Below, in pieces: positions 18,049 to 26,863 of a stretch of DNA of 64,000 nt. The stretch is from a virus. The position numbers were made by a program, and so were the translations under genes. Under the pieces are notes generated by a model. The model ran no database searches. It was not told where the DNA came from and saw nothing but the letters and a program-made list of their open reading frames with translations. Location: IMG/VR virus record IMGVR_UViG_3300042560_001826, positions 41,122 through 105,121 of that record; one strand, written 5' to 3'. Numbering within the stretch: the stretch's first letter is position 1; each line of letters opens with the position of its first letter.

Positions 18049-18800
18049 GAAGAAGTGTAAGTGTAAAGGACATATCAAGCTTTGCAAAGCTTAATATGAT
18101 TTACAATCAAGTAAGAGTTATTGAGGCAAAGCAGAATGCTACTCAGTACAAGTGTTTAGGTTCTGGCAACTGCTGCAGAATAGGATTGAATATTCATATG
18201 GCGGAATGTGCAAGTATTGCATTCAATATCCGTCAGCAATATTATCTATATTTAGAAGATAAGGGTTTAGAGTATGCTGACAATTGGGTTGATGGAATTG
18301 TAAAAGATCTAAAAGAAGCAATGTTTGACGAGGATTGGCAAATTGGTGGAGAGACAAAACGGCACTGCGCCTTCTACAAGGGTGGCTGTAGCATCTATGG
18401 TTACAGACCGATGGTGTGTAGAACATTTGGCACAGTGACATATGTTGATGATTATTGTCCAAGAATTAGAAATGCTACCGGCAACATTGACTACTTTAGT
18501 GGTGATGGTGTGAGAAAAGTAATCATGGCATTTCAAGATTTCTTAAAGGAATATACAAGTGATAAAGAAGAGGGCTACGATATGGTTGTGTATATGCCTC
18601 TCGGTGTCCTCAGCTTCTTGCTTACAACTGATGAATTGATTGAGCTTGAAAAGGCAACCGATAAGAAGTTCTGGAAGGCTGTTCAGGGCTGGTTCAATTA
18701 CAGAGTCGGATATACAAAGCTTCACGGCTATGATTACGACAAGTTGAATTCGGAAGCAAAAGCTGTTGGAGTTGAATTGAGATTTCCCAAAGAGCAATGA
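18045..18800 (+). CDS. YkgJ-type cysteine cluster protein
   Basis: 251 residues. CLGSGNCCRIG near 42-52, then CAFYKGGCSIYGYRPMVCR followed by FGTV, matches the zinc/iron-chelating CxxCxxCC (YkgJ) family. The function of this family is not firmly known; a metal-dependent modification role is suspected. Overlaps the flanking genes by 4 bases on both sides. Confidence 0.85.
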   Translation: MRRSVSVKDISSFAKLNMIYNQVRVIEAKQNATQYKCLGSGNCCRIGLNIHMAECASIAFNIRQQYYLYLEDKGLEYADNWVDGIVKDLKEAMFDEDWQIGGETKRHCAFYKGGCSIYGYRPMVCRTFGTVTYVDDYCPRIRNATGNIDYFSGDGVRKVIMAFQDFLKEYTSDKEEGYDMVVYMPLGVLSFLLTTDELIELEKATDKKFWKAVQGWFNYRVGYTKLHGYDYDKLNSEAKAVGVELRFPKEQ

Positions 18801-19855
18801 TTTTTTGGAATGAAAATCCAGTTTCTTCTTACGCAGAAGGCTATAGCTACGCAGCAAAATCAATAGTTAATAGCTTAACCAAGCACGGCGTTGATGTCCA
18901 CAGATCAAAATCTTCTGGTAATGCAGATGTTAATGGTTTAGTCAATCTTGGTATTTCCTACATAGATAAAAGCGATTCTGGCGAGGCAATTAAAATAACT
19001 CATGCTCTGCCAGAACTATACTCAAGAGGCGCAAAGCATTCAATAGGGTTTTCCTACTGGGAGACTAATAAACTTCCGGGATCTTGGATTCCCGAAATGA
19101 ATCAAATGGATGAAATATGGACAGCATCCGAATGGGCTAGAAATGTTTTTATTGAATCAGGAGTCAAGATACCTGTGCACGGTTTCAAGCTTGGCATAGA
19201 TGATTCATTGTATTTCCCGCCGGACAAACCAAGAAAAGTGCAGGGGAATAAATTTAAATTTCTTAGCATAGGCTCCCCATCGACTCGTAAGAACTCTCAG
19301 ATGGCTGTAGATGCATTTTTAAAGCTGTTTAGCAACAATGACGAGCATGTGCTCATATTTAAATCAATGGGGCCTCCAGACGCGAGGATATCCAGAGGCA
19401 CTGGTCATCAGAAATCTCTCTATGATACTAAGAATATTAATGTTATAGATTATGAATTAAGCCATCAAGATTTAGCAAACTTGTACGATAGCGTTGATTG
19501 CGTTTTGTACCCAACAAGCGGAGAAGGGTGGGGGATTTTGCCAATGAAAGGAATTGCAAAAGGGATCCCAACAATCTGCACTAATGCAACAGCTTGTACA
19601 GAGTATGCCGAGTTATCAATACCATTAGACTATCAATGGGGGACAGATAATATGGGTGGCATATATAGTGGTTGCGGGACATGGGCAATACCAAATCTTG
19701 ATGATTTATGTGATAAAATGTTATATGTCGTTAATCACTATGATAAGGCTTCCGAGAAGACTTTTTCAGGTGCTCAATGGGTAAATGAAAATCTTACTTG
19801 GGATAAAGTAACGAAACCAATGGCGGATAGATTATGTCAGATATTGAACCAGTAG
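18797..19855 (+). CDS. GT-B glycosyltransferase (family 4-like), copy 2
   Basis: 352 residues. GFSYWETNKLPGSW, MDEIWTASEWARNVF, LSIGSPSTRKNSQMAVDAFL and VLYPTSGEGWGILPMKGIA are shared, residue for residue in places, with the enzyme at 58941. The N-terminal domain (acceptor side) is compact. Probably uses a nucleotide sugar; acceptor unknown. The gene overlaps the terminase small subunit candidate by 22 bases. Confidence 0.88.
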   Translation: MIFWNENPVSSYAEGYSYAAKSIVNSLTKHGVDVHRSKSSGNADVNGLVNLGISYIDKSDSGEAIKITHALPELYSRGAKHSIGFSYWETNKLPGSWIPEMNQMDEIWTASEWARNVFIESGVKIPVHGFKLGIDDSLYFPPDKPRKVQGNKFKFLSIGSPSTRKNSQMAVDAFLKLFSNNDEHVLIFKSMGPPDARISRGTGHQKSLYDTKNINVIDYELSHQDLANLYDSVDCVLYPTSGEGWGILPMKGIAKGIPTICTNATACTEYAELSIPLDYQWGTDNMGGIYSGCGTWAIPNLDDLCDKMLYVVNHYDKASEKTFSGAQWVNENLTWDKVTKPMADRLCQILNQ

Positions 19856-20406
19856 TAGGAACCGAAATTGAGCCAGCATCCAGAACAATTTTGGATGATC
19901 TAGCAGACATAGAGCAGGCCGGTCTCCTGCATGTAAAGGGGTATTCTAATCACGAAATTAGCTCCTTGATGAGTGTCTCTGCGGATAAAGCAAAAGGCAT
20001 GATTACTGAATACAAGAAGATACTTAATCGTCAAGCTGAATCGGATCCGTATTTCTTAGAGAAAATCCAATTTAATACAATCAAGGCTCTGCAAGAATTT
20101 GATCAATTGAGCAAAGAAGCTTGGGAGACTATTAATATTGCTACAGATCACGGCATGGTCCCGGCAAGAATTCAAGCTATTAAATTAGCGGCAGAAGTTG
20201 CTACTAAGAAAGCGCAATTGCATAAGCTTATGGGTGGCAATCAAACAGACGGGCAATATATTGCTAGAATGCAGAAAGCAGAGAATGTTAATCAAATTCT
20301 TTCTAAAGTTTTAAGGGATGTTATTTCCAAGCATCCTCAGATTGCCGAAGAGGTCAGGAGAGAATTGGAAATTGCATTTGAAATCATGAATGATGGTGTT
20401 GAATAA
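19834..20406 (+). CDS. Terminase small subunit-like protein
   Basis: 190 residues. Residues 20-65 (DLADIEQAGLLHVKGYSNHE and following) form an HTH-like region, followed by long helices suited to oligomerisation. Gene order (next gene is the large terminase) is the main argument. It would recognise phage DNA and load the packaging motor. No sequence motif alone proves this. Confidence 0.65.
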   Translation: MSDIEPVVGTEIEPASRTILDDLADIEQAGLLHVKGYSNHEISSLMSVSADKAKGMITEYKKILNRQAESDPYFLEKIQFNTIKALQEFDQLSKEAWETINIATDHGMVPARIQAIKLAAEVATKKAQLHKLMGGNQTDGQYIARMQKAENVNQILSKVLRDVISKHPQIAEEVRRELEIAFEIMNDGVE

Positions 20407-20609
20407 AGAGACGGAAAAATTATCACATAAAGGTTTATGTAAAGAGACGGAAAAACTCTCACATAAAGGTGTAAACTCACTTGTCTATGAGGTGATCCTG
20501 CTCTAAGCTTACAGCGGTGTAAGAATCCATATGTGTAAGATTACTCATTCGTAATCTTGTCGCCGCGTAAGTTTTCATATTTCATAGTGTATACTATTAA
20601 GGGTGGCAA
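20407..20609 (+). promoter_or_regulatory. Intergenic control region before the large terminase
   Basis: 203 bases without a gene. Two direct copies of a ~30-base element occur at about 20405-20434 and 20440-20470: AAAGAGACGGAAAAA, then TCACATAAAGGT. A palindrome GTAAGATTAC (20535-20544) and a near copy GTAATCTTGT (20551-20560) can form an 8-bp stem. TATACT at 20590-20595, 14 bases before the terminase ATG, is a good -10 box. The same palindrome and CATAAAGG element recur at 44-50 kb. Confidence 0.7.
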
Positions 20610-22340
20610 ATGTCTGACTTTATTGGACTAAATTTAGAATTTAATGACTTTGATCGCTTGCTTAGGCAAGACGATTTGGTTGAAACTCCTGTTCCGATTC
20701 AAGTGTTCGTTCAGGATAAGAAATACTTAGGCTTACCGCCATTGTCTCCAATTCAAGAAGAGATAGTCAAGCACAGTACACAAATTCTTAAAGAACGCAC
20801 TTTGATATCTTTACATGGTGAAGAAGCAGGGCGTGAATATTATAAGAAATATACTGACAATGAGGTTATATGCATGTTGGGCAAAGGATCTGGTAAAGAT
20901 CATTGTTCAAGAATCTCAATCGCTTATACAGCATACTTACTACATTGTTTGAGGGATCCGCTTAGTTATTTCGGTAAAGCTCACGGTGTGTATATTGACT
21001 TGCTTAATCTTGCTGTTAACGCACAACAAGCCCAAAGAGTTTTCTTTGAGCCATTAAAAAACCTATTGTTAAGCTCACCGTACTTTAATGAAGTTGGATT
21101 TGAGCCTAGGGTTTCAGAAATATTTTTCTTTTCAAGACCGGTAAGATGTTTCTCGGGTCACTCTGAAAGTGAAGGTTGGGAAGGTTATGAAGTTTTGACT
21201 GTGGTTTTGGATGAAATTGCAGCTTTTAAAACTGATGCAGAATTGAAAGGCGAAACAAGATCTAAAGGATCGGCATCTGCAATTTATAACATGAGTAAGC
21301 TATCTGTTATGTCGCGCTTCCCAGAAGTTGGTAAAGTTATTCTTCTCTCATTCCCCCGGTATAAGGGAGACTTTATTGAACAAAGATTTTATGGGGCTAA
21401 AGAAAAGAAAGAGCCTAAGACTTGGTTCATAAAAGCTGCTACTTGGGAAGTAAATCCTACGATTAAGAGAGAGCAATTGGAATCTGAATACATTAGAAAT
21501 CCTATTGAGGCAGCTGCAAGATTTGAGTGCAATCCTCCAAATATGGAAGATGCTTATTTTAGAGATCCTGATCTTGTTAGGAAAGCTTTTACATATGGCG
21601 AAGATCCAATCAATGAAGATGGCACATTTAAAAAATGGTTTAATAATACAGATCAGCATGTTCGTTTTATCCATGTTGACTTAGCGCTTAAAAGAGACAG
21701 GGCAGCGTTAAGCTTAGTGCATTCTCCTGGATTAAGAGAAGTGAAAACGCTAAACGGTATTGAAAAGCTTCCGGTAATCAATGTTGATCTTGTTTATTCT
21801 TGGGAGGCCGGTATCAATGAAGAAATTAATTTCTCAAGCATTAGGCAAATGATAATTGATCTATGCAGAAAGTTTGATGTAGCCAAGGTTACATTTGACA
21901 GATGGCAATCAATTGAAATGATTCAAAGCTTAAGATCGTTAACAATTAATGCAGATTTTCACAGCGTAAAGAAAACAGACTATGATACATTAACATCTGC
22001 AATATATGATGGCCGTTTGCGTGGATATTGGAATGAATTATTAGTTGAAGAAGAACTTCTCAAATTACGTTTGTTTTCAAATAATAAAATTGATCACCCA
22101 TCATCTGGATCAAAAGATTTGGCAGATGCTATTGCCGGGGCTGTATTTAACTGTATAGAAAATATTTCAGTAAGCAGTGAGATCGAGATTGAGTTATTGC
22201 AGCCGGATAAATGGCATGAAATAAACGAAGAAATGCCTGATTTTGGTACTGTATCTGTGTATAATGGTGGAAGTGGAAGGTTTGAACAAGGCTTTTCTCA
22301 ACAGAAATCAGAGGCAAATAAATGGTTGGAAACGCTATAA
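20610..22340 (+). CDS. Terminase large subunit
   Basis: 576 residues. ATPase domain: Walker A-like GKGSGKD (about 91-97), Walker B VVLDEIAAF (198-206). Nuclease domain: FIHVDLALKRDRAAL with the metal-binding Asp near 357, DRWQSIEMI, and a C-terminal SKDLADAIAGAVF (Asp near 503-506). This is the headful/cos packaging motor that cuts concatemers and translocates DNA through the portal. It lies about 40 kb from the portal gene, an unusual distance. Confidence 0.93.
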   Translation: MSDFIGLNLEFNDFDRLLRQDDLVETPVPIQVFVQDKKYLGLPPLSPIQEEIVKHSTQILKERTLISLHGEEAGREYYKKYTDNEVICMLGKGSGKDHCSRISIAYTAYLLHCLRDPLSYFGKAHGVYIDLLNLAVNAQQAQRVFFEPLKNLLLSSPYFNEVGFEPRVSEIFFFSRPVRCFSGHSESEGWEGYEVLTVVLDEIAAFKTDAELKGETRSKGSASAIYNMSKLSVMSRFPEVGKVILLSFPRYKGDFIEQRFYGAKEKKEPKTWFIKAATWEVNPTIKREQLESEYIRNPIEAAARFECNPPNMEDAYFRDPDLVRKAFTYGEDPINEDGTFKKWFNNTDQHVRFIHVDLALKRDRAALSLVHSPGLREVKTLNGIEKLPVINVDLVYSWEAGINEEINFSSIRQMIIDLCRKFDVAKVTFDRWQSIEMIQSLRSLTINADFHSVKKTDYDTLTSAIYDGRLRGYWNELLVEEELLKLRLFSNNKIDHPSSGSKDLADAIAGAVFNCIENISVSSEIEIELLQPDKWHEINEEMPDFGTVSVYNGGSGRFEQGFSQQKSEANKWLETL

Positions 22341-22489
22341 ATGATGTCGTAGTTACGAGCGAAGAAATCGCATCGTCATTGTCTTCGGAATTGCAGAGGA
22401 TGATTCTTCAAGTCGTTACGCTAAGAATTGAGAACGCTAAGTTGAGGGAAAAGCTGAACAGCCTTGTAAAGCAATCTAGCGACAATTAG
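22322..22489 (+). CDS. Small coiled-coil protein overlapping the terminase
   Basis: 55 residues, start ATG 22322 inside the last codons of the terminase (19-base overlap, +1 frame). The sequence is helical with a heptad-like stretch (LQRMILQVVTLRIENAKLRE). Too short to classify. Coding is supported by the clean overlap and amphipathic pattern. Confidence 0.6.
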   Translation: MVGNAINDVVVTSEEIASSLSSELQRMILQVVTLRIENAKLREKLNSLVKQSSDN

Positions 22490-22564
22490 ATTAATTTTTA
22501 AATTCTTAGCAAAAAAAAATAGTTTCTCGCACATAGCCTATTTCTCTGTGCTAGTGTTCCTTCT

Positions 22565-22605
22565 GCTGGCGATTCCTTATGTAATTCGCATAGAGAATCG
22601 CCAGC
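22565..22605 (+). repeat. Inverted repeat upstream of family A gene
   Basis: GCTGGCGATTC (22565-22575) and GAATCGCCAGC (22595-22605) form an 11-bp stem, with an inner TATG/CATA pair inside the 19-base loop. No T-run follows, so it looks more like an mRNA leader structure or operator than a terminator. Confidence 0.6.
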
Positions 22606-22641
22606 ACCAAGTAAAAACCTACAAAGAATACGGAGAAAAAT

Positions 22642-22977
22642 ATGACACTCAAAATGAATAAAGTAGATAATTTCCCAGAAATCACTAGGGCTGGCAGACA
22701 GTCTGAAGATTTGCAGGCGATTATTAATGCTCTTCACGAATCGGTTAATACTGGACAAAAGTTTAGCCTTTTTGTTGAGCCTGGTAATCCATATAACTCA
22801 ATGCAACAGCGTATTCGTGCGCAGGCAAAGAAGTTTGGATATAAGATTATCATTCGTTATGACTCAGCCAAGAAGGAACTTTTCTTTAAGGCAAATCGTG
22901 GCGGTAATGCTTCGGTTTCTGCTAACGAAGTCGGCTCGGTTAAGAATAAGGCTACGACTACCGTAAAGTCCAAGTAA
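22642..22977 (+). CDS. Family A small basic protein (A1)
   Basis: 111 residues with a GGAGAAAAAT ribosome site. The layout FPEITRAGRQS, a helix with a downstream Gly, then RIRAQAKKFGYKIIIRYDSA followed by ELFF matches three genes at 44466, 45315 and 46226. Those carry FEIV..DL.F..RGRKS and a C-terminal K-x-x-I-R-W-x(3-4)-G-x-P-x-V. The shared pattern suggests a compact alpha/beta fold; function unknown. It has its own leader hairpin and a strong terminator, and uses mostly CGT for arginine. Confidence 0.8.
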   Translation: MTLKMNKVDNFPEITRAGRQSEDLQAIINALHESVNTGQKFSLFVEPGNPYNSMQQRIRAQAKKFGYKIIIRYDSAKKELFFKANRGGNASVSANEVGSVKNKATTTVKSK

Positions 22978-23009
22978 TAAATCAATAAAAAAATAAAAAA
23001 GTTTTTTTG

Positions 23010-23037
23010 AGTGGGGCGAAAGCCCCACTTTTTTTTT
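23010..23037 (+). terminator. Rho-independent terminator after A1
   Basis: AGTGGGGC-GAAA-GCCCCACT (8 bp, GAAA tetraloop) followed by nine T. Textbook intrinsic terminator. Confidence 0.95.
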
Positions 23038-23039
23038 GC

Positions 23040-23054
23040 TATACTGTAAACATG
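23040..23054 (+). promoter_or_regulatory. Leaderless promoter of the 23052 gene
   Basis: TATACT at 23040-23045 is followed by six bases and then the ATG at 23052, with no Shine-Dalgarno. Transcription would start at or one base from the A of ATG, giving a leaderless mRNA, a frequent arrangement in actinobacteria. Confidence 0.7.
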
Positions 23055-23864
23055 TTAACTACTGAAAAACAAAATATTGAGATATCACCTGAGCAAATTG
23101 CTAAATGGGCTCCAATGATTGCGCTCCCTTGTTATGACCGGCAATTGACTGAACCATTCACTATGTCTCTTGTTCAAGCTTGTATGTATTTTAAACAAAT
23201 CGGATTGCGTTTTGGAATTGGTACAATTAGCGACTCCCTAATTTCCAGGGCTAGGAATAGTATTGTTGCTAAGTTTATGGCGGCCGAACAATTTACACAT
23301 TTGTTATTTATTGATGTTGATTTGAAGTTTAACCATAATGATATTTTAAAGATGCTCTGGCACGATAAAGATGTTATGACGGGATCTTATCCCATTAAAG
23401 ATATCAATTGGGAAAAAGTTCAGAAGCTTGTTCAGGCAGGTGTTGAGCCAAATAAAATAGCGGCAAAAGCTACAAGATTTGTTGTCAATCCAGTTAGCGC
23501 CGGACAAAATAAAATTGAAACAGATAATGGTGCTATTGCTGTTCACGACGCAGGTACCGGATTTATGTTAATTAAAAGAGAAGTCTTTACCAAGATGTTT
23601 GAGGCGTATCCAGAATTGAAATTTCAAGACGATACAGGAAGTCTAAAAGGTGATGAATTGAAACACACCTATGCCCTCTTTAATTCTTATGTAGATGAAA
23701 ATAAACGCTTCCTGAGTGAAGATTACGGATTCTGTCGATATTGGCAAAAGATTGGTGGAAAGATTTGGGTTGATCCCGCCATTGAGCTTAGTCATTTTGG
23801 TCGCTTTGTATATGAGGGTAACATGATAGATTACCTTATGGAAATTTCTAAAACTAATTCCTAA
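23052..23864 (+). CDS. GT-A type glycosyltransferase
   Basis: 270 residues. ALPCYDRQLTEPFTMSL at the N-terminus, LLFIDVDLKFNHNDI (DxD), GSYPIKDINW and GTGFMLIKREVF, and a late DYGFCRYW and HFGRFVYEG are typical of GT-A enzymes found in phages. Substrate and acceptor unknown. I chose the ATG at 23052 because earlier in-frame codons lie inside the upstream terminator. Transcribed alone from a leaderless promoter. Confidence 0.85.
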   Translation: MLTTEKQNIEISPEQIAKWAPMIALPCYDRQLTEPFTMSLVQACMYFKQIGLRFGIGTISDSLISRARNSIVAKFMAAEQFTHLLFIDVDLKFNHNDILKMLWHDKDVMTGSYPIKDINWEKVQKLVQAGVEPNKIAAKATRFVVNPVSAGQNKIETDNGAIAVHDAGTGFMLIKREVFTKMFEAYPELKFQDDTGSLKGDELKHTYALFNSYVDENKRFLSEDYGFCRYWQKIGGKIWVDPAIELSHFGRFVYEGNMIDYLMEISKTNS

Positions 23865-24281
23865 ATTAGGTTTTTTATAAAGCCCCTGTAGTGCTTTATA
23901 AAATATACTAAAATTTGCTAAAAAATTGGCTAAACGCCAGCGGTAACATTACATGGTCGTAATATTACTTGAGACCTTCGTTGTTTTTAGCTAATTCATT
24001 ATATCGACTGGATCGACAAGCCGATCGTCAATTTTTAGCTAATCCTGGCGGTTATGCCTGGATCTTAACTAATAGATAAATTGACCCATTGTTCGCACCT
24101 ATTGCCGGATCCAAAAGAAATCTCAGAAATCTATATTTTGAGGTTTTTTCTTACCGATTCCCCTGATAGTGTGGTGGCACAAATGACGACACATTATCTT
24201 ACCAATAGATTGCCTATTGTGTACGGTATTGTGTCGTTATTTGTGTTGTATAAAAAATCAGATACGGGAAAGGATTAGGCT
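23865..24281 (+). other. Intergenic region with hairpin and palindromes
   Basis: 417 bases without a convincing gene. A 10-bp perfect stem TTTATAAAGC/GCTTTATAAA (23874-23902) follows the glycosyltransferase. Two palindromes lie 16 bases apart: GTAACATTAC (23943-23952) and GTAATATTAC (23959-23968). Words TGGATCGACAA, GATCGTCAA and AATCCTGG are shared with the spacer at 44.25-44.35 kb, so the two spacers are related. A 65-codon frame (24081-24278, TTG start) lacks coding support. Confidence 0.65.
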
Positions 24282-24719
24282 ATGGATTTGTCTATTTTTG
24301 ACGCTCTTATTGGGCTATCTATCAAAGATAATAAAACTGACTATGGCAAAGTAATGAAATTTGTCACGGTTAGCAAAGATGATAAGACAGTAGTTTATGC
24401 TGTTCTTACATCTATTAGTGAAAGTGGTAAAAACAAAGCCATTACGCTCAAGTTTTTATCTGAGTTATTGGCTTCGCAAAAGATTTTCCTTCGTCGCAAA
24501 GATGACGGTAGGTTTTTTGTTGTTGCTTATCCAGAAGGTCACAAATACGCTAAGCGTGTGTTTTCTGGTAGGCGAGCGCATAAGTATTCTATTTGTGGTA
24601 TTGGTAGTATCAACAATAACGCAATGATTGGAGATGAGCGTATTGACATTACAAAACACGTCGCATCTAATGAAAGTACAAAAGTAAGTGTCAAAAATAT
24701 CAAAGAAAGGGCAAACTAA
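24282..24719 (+). CDS. Hypothetical protein, first gene of the accessory operon
   Basis: 145 residues, AAAGGA site. The C-terminal half is basic (KYAKRVFSGRRAHKYSICG). Mixed alpha/beta; residues 20-100 resemble a small winged-helix or strand-rich module, but I do not recognise a family. Starts a long rightward run of overlapping small genes. Confidence 0.75.
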   Translation: MDLSIFDALIGLSIKDNKTDYGKVMKFVTVSKDDKTVVYAVLTSISESGKNKAITLKFLSELLASQKIFLRRKDDGRFFVVAYPEGHKYAKRVFSGRRAHKYSICGIGSINNNAMIGDERIDITKHVASNESTKVSVKNIKERAN

Positions 24720-25060
24720 TGACTAACGACACAAATCAAGTAATTGATTTTGCTGTAAAAGTATTTCGTTTTGATCATACATATTATTATTCAGATGATT
24801 ATGATGTATGGCGAAATGGAGAATCGGTAAAGAAAAGCCTTTGTGAAGAAGCTAAATCTATGAATTTGTCAGTTGGTGACAAAATGCTTATGATTGAAGT
24901 ATTCAAAACACTTTGGAATGACAATAGACATCGTGAAGATAGTGATAAATGGGAATTGATTGATGCTAATCATATTCAATGGCCTTATAAAGCAAGTATG
25001 TATAACATTATTGGAATAACTGAACAAGATTATTTGTTTATTCCGGCCAGTAATCAATAG
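24719..25060 (+). CDS. Hypothetical acidic protein
   Basis: 113 residues, TAATG overlap with the previous gene and GAAAGG upstream. Rich in Asp, Tyr and Trp (HTYYYSDDYDVW). No domain recognised. Confidence 0.72.
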   Translation: MTNDTNQVIDFAVKVFRFDHTYYYSDDYDVWRNGESVKKSLCEEAKSMNLSVGDKMLMIEVFKTLWNDNRHREDSDKWELIDANHIQWPYKASMYNIIGITEQDYLFIPASNQ

Positions 25061-25080
25061 TTACGAGAAAGGTAACAACA

Positions 25081-25485
25081 ATGGAAAATAATGAAATGCG
25101 CGATAGCGTTTTACAAAATGATGTCTCATCAGCAGATGATTTAGATATGATCATTGTTGATGAAAGCGAACTAGATTTCCCACGTCAAAAGAAAAAGAAA
25201 ATCAAACCGTATTTTGATGGTGGTACATTTTTGACAAATCATCCACATCACCGTGATGGTTGGACAAAAGTTGATTGGGATTTTTATGCTGCACTTGTGC
25301 GTATAAAAGTACTTAGAGTAAATAGAAAAGGTCTGGTAGCAGTATTGGATGACATCAAAGAATTTCGTATGCTTCCAACTAAGGAAGCAAATGTTCTTTG
25401 CCAATGGCTATTTGACAATGATTTTATCTTTGTTGTTTATGAAGGTGACGAAATCAGAAAGAAGGAAAATGGACAATCTAACTAA
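25081..25485 (+). CDS. Hypothetical protein
   Basis: 134 residues with GAAAGG upstream. An acidic first 35 residues, a lysine stretch (RQKKKKKIKP), then a helical C-terminal part (FYAALVRIKVLRVNRKGLVA). No recognised family. Confidence 0.72.
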   Translation: MENNEMRDSVLQNDVSSADDLDMIIVDESELDFPRQKKKKIKPYFDGGTFLTNHPHHRDGWTKVDWDFYAALVRIKVLRVNRKGLVAVLDDIKEFRMLPTKEANVLCQWLFDNDFIFVVYEGDEIRKKENGQSN

Positions 25486-25663
25486 AAATCAACTATTGAA
25501 TGAGTTAGAAAATCTAACTCGTCAAATGGATGTGCCAATTCATCGGCAAAAAGATCCAGGTTGGCTAATTAGAAATATTGGGATAAATAATCCCGGTCAC
25601 AAAAATATTGAGAAAATTACAAAAATCTGTAAATTACTTGAGAAGGAAAATAATGATGTTTGA
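25469..25663 (+). CDS. Small hypothetical helical protein
   Basis: 64 residues; start at 25469 preceded by GAAGG and overlapping the previous gene by 17 bases. Predicted helical, Asn/Lys-rich. Function unknown. Confidence 0.68.
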   Translation: MDNLTKNQLLNELENLTRQMDVPIHRQKDPGWLIRNIGINNPGHKNIEKITKICKLLEKENNDV

Positions 25664-25859
25664 CAAAGGTGATTTGGTTAGATGGTATCCAGATTATGAT
25701 AATGATATAGATTATGAACTAGCATACTTTGATAGTTATGCTAGGGAAGATCCAACAAGTTGTTATATTTATACTCTTGATAATTTACTTATTGGAATCT
25801 ATACAGATGTTAGTCGAGTTAGTGAATCTAAAGAAAGTGATGCTCAAAAATCCTATTAG
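25653..25859 (+). CDS. Small acidic hypothetical protein
   Basis: 68 residues, AGAAGG site, two adjacent ATGs (25653, 25656). FDKGDLVRWYPDYDND suggests a small SH3-like beta barrel of the kind seen in short phage proteins; not assignable. Confidence 0.68.
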   Translation: MMFDKGDLVRWYPDYDNDIDYELAYFDSYAREDPTSCYIYTLDNLLIGIYTDVSRVSESKESDAQKSY

Positions 25860-25872
25860 CAAAGGAGTAGTA

Positions 25873-26109
25873 ATGGCTATTTGTGTTTATTGTGAAAAAG
25901 AATACATTGATGAGAGAAAAGAAGCCGGATTTGATTATTGTTTGACTGATGCTTGCTATAAGCAAGGGATTGATAAATCTGAAAGGGAATTTCGTAAGAT
26001 TTATACCCCAGCATTGCTACACAAATCAAATTACTTCTGGGTTAAGAAAACTGAATTAGTTACTCTAAATACACGAAGTGACCTATTAGTCGAAAGAGAG
26101 AATCTGTAA
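25873..26109 (+). CDS. Small zinc-finger-like protein
   Basis: 78 residues with AAAGGAG upstream. Four cysteines (CVYC near residue 4-7; C and C in DYCLTDACYKQG) fit a treble-clef or zinc-ribbon site. Acidic-basic C-terminus. Function unknown. Confidence 0.72.
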   Translation: MAICVYCEKEYIDERKEAGFDYCLTDACYKQGIDKSEREFRKIYTPALLHKSNYFWVKKTELVTLNTRSDLLVERENL

Positions 26110-26348
26110 TGACTAGACCACCACTTATTCCTTGCCTTATTTGTGAAAAAGCAGTTATTTACTTATGGCCGGATTTAGAAAAGCCAACAAATTTAAATTC
26201 AGCTTCTCATATTTATATTGAAGGTGATTACGGAAGTAACTTTGATATGCTCAAATATGAAGCAATTATTTGTGATGAATGTCTTGATAAGGCAATCCAA
26301 TCAAAAAGAGTTCGCTTTACTGGCGAATTACAATGGAAATCAGAATAA
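26109..26348 (+). CDS. Small zinc-ribbon-like protein
   Basis: 79 residues, TAATG overlap. CLICEKAVIYLW and a late AIICDECLDKAI give two CxxC pairs. No named family. Confidence 0.72.
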   Translation: MTRPPLIPCLICEKAVIYLWPDLEKPTNLNSASHIYIEGDYGSNFDMLKYEAIICDECLDKAIQSKRVRFTGELQWKSE

Positions 26349-26374
26349 CAACATCAAAAAAGAGAGGGAAAATA

Positions 26375-26521
26375 ATGGGTAACCACAGAAGAAATTGGCA
26401 ATACGCAATTACAAAAGAAGTATTAGCTATTCATGAAGTAATTGATCCATACGATTGGGAATTAGATATTGATATGAATGAAGATCTTCAAGAATGGGAA
26501 AAGGAGCTAAGCAAAAAATGA
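26375..26521 (+). CDS. Small hypothetical protein
   Basis: 48 residues from the ATG at 26375 (AGAGGGA upstream; an ATG at 26333 overlapping the previous gene is an alternative). Strongly acidic C-terminus. Function unknown. Confidence 0.6.
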   Translation: MGNHRRNWQYAITKEVLAIHEVIDPYDWELDIDMNEDLQEWEKELSKK

Positions 26522-26850
26522 AAGATCATTTTGAAATTGGGCCTTCACCTTATGGTGAAAACTGCGCTCAGGTTGGAAGTGAAGATTTTCGCCAAAGAGC
26601 AACTCAAGAAATGGATGCCTACATTGATCAACTTAACCGTATGTTTGGTGAATTGATTAAAAATGATCGATCCATTTATTTTAGTAAGAAATGGTTTCCT
26701 CATGATTTTGGAACTTATGGGGAAGTTGTAATCAATTTTGATGATGAAAAAGATTATGATGTAATTTATGAAATTGAAAGGAATCTCCCAGAGTATTGGG
26801 ATGATGAAGCAAAAAAACAACTAGATCTATTGCCAAAAGGCATAGAATAA
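26518..26850 (+). CDS. Hypothetical acidic protein
   Basis: 110 residues; AAGGAG lies before ATG 26518, which overlaps the previous stop. Aromatic and acidic, with helix-rich middle. No recognised domain. Confidence 0.7.
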   Translation: MKDHFEIGPSPYGENCAQVGSEDFRQRATQEMDAYIDQLNRMFGELIKNDRSIYFSKKWFPHDFGTYGEVVINFDDEKDYDVIYEIERNLPEYWDDEAKKQLDLLPKGIE

Positions 26851-26863
26851 CAAAGGAAAAAAC

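Noticed and set aside
24081-24278. 65-codon frame before the 24282 gene
   Set aside because: TTG start without ribosome site, inside a spacer sharing repeats with non-coding DNA at 44 kb; composition does not look coding.
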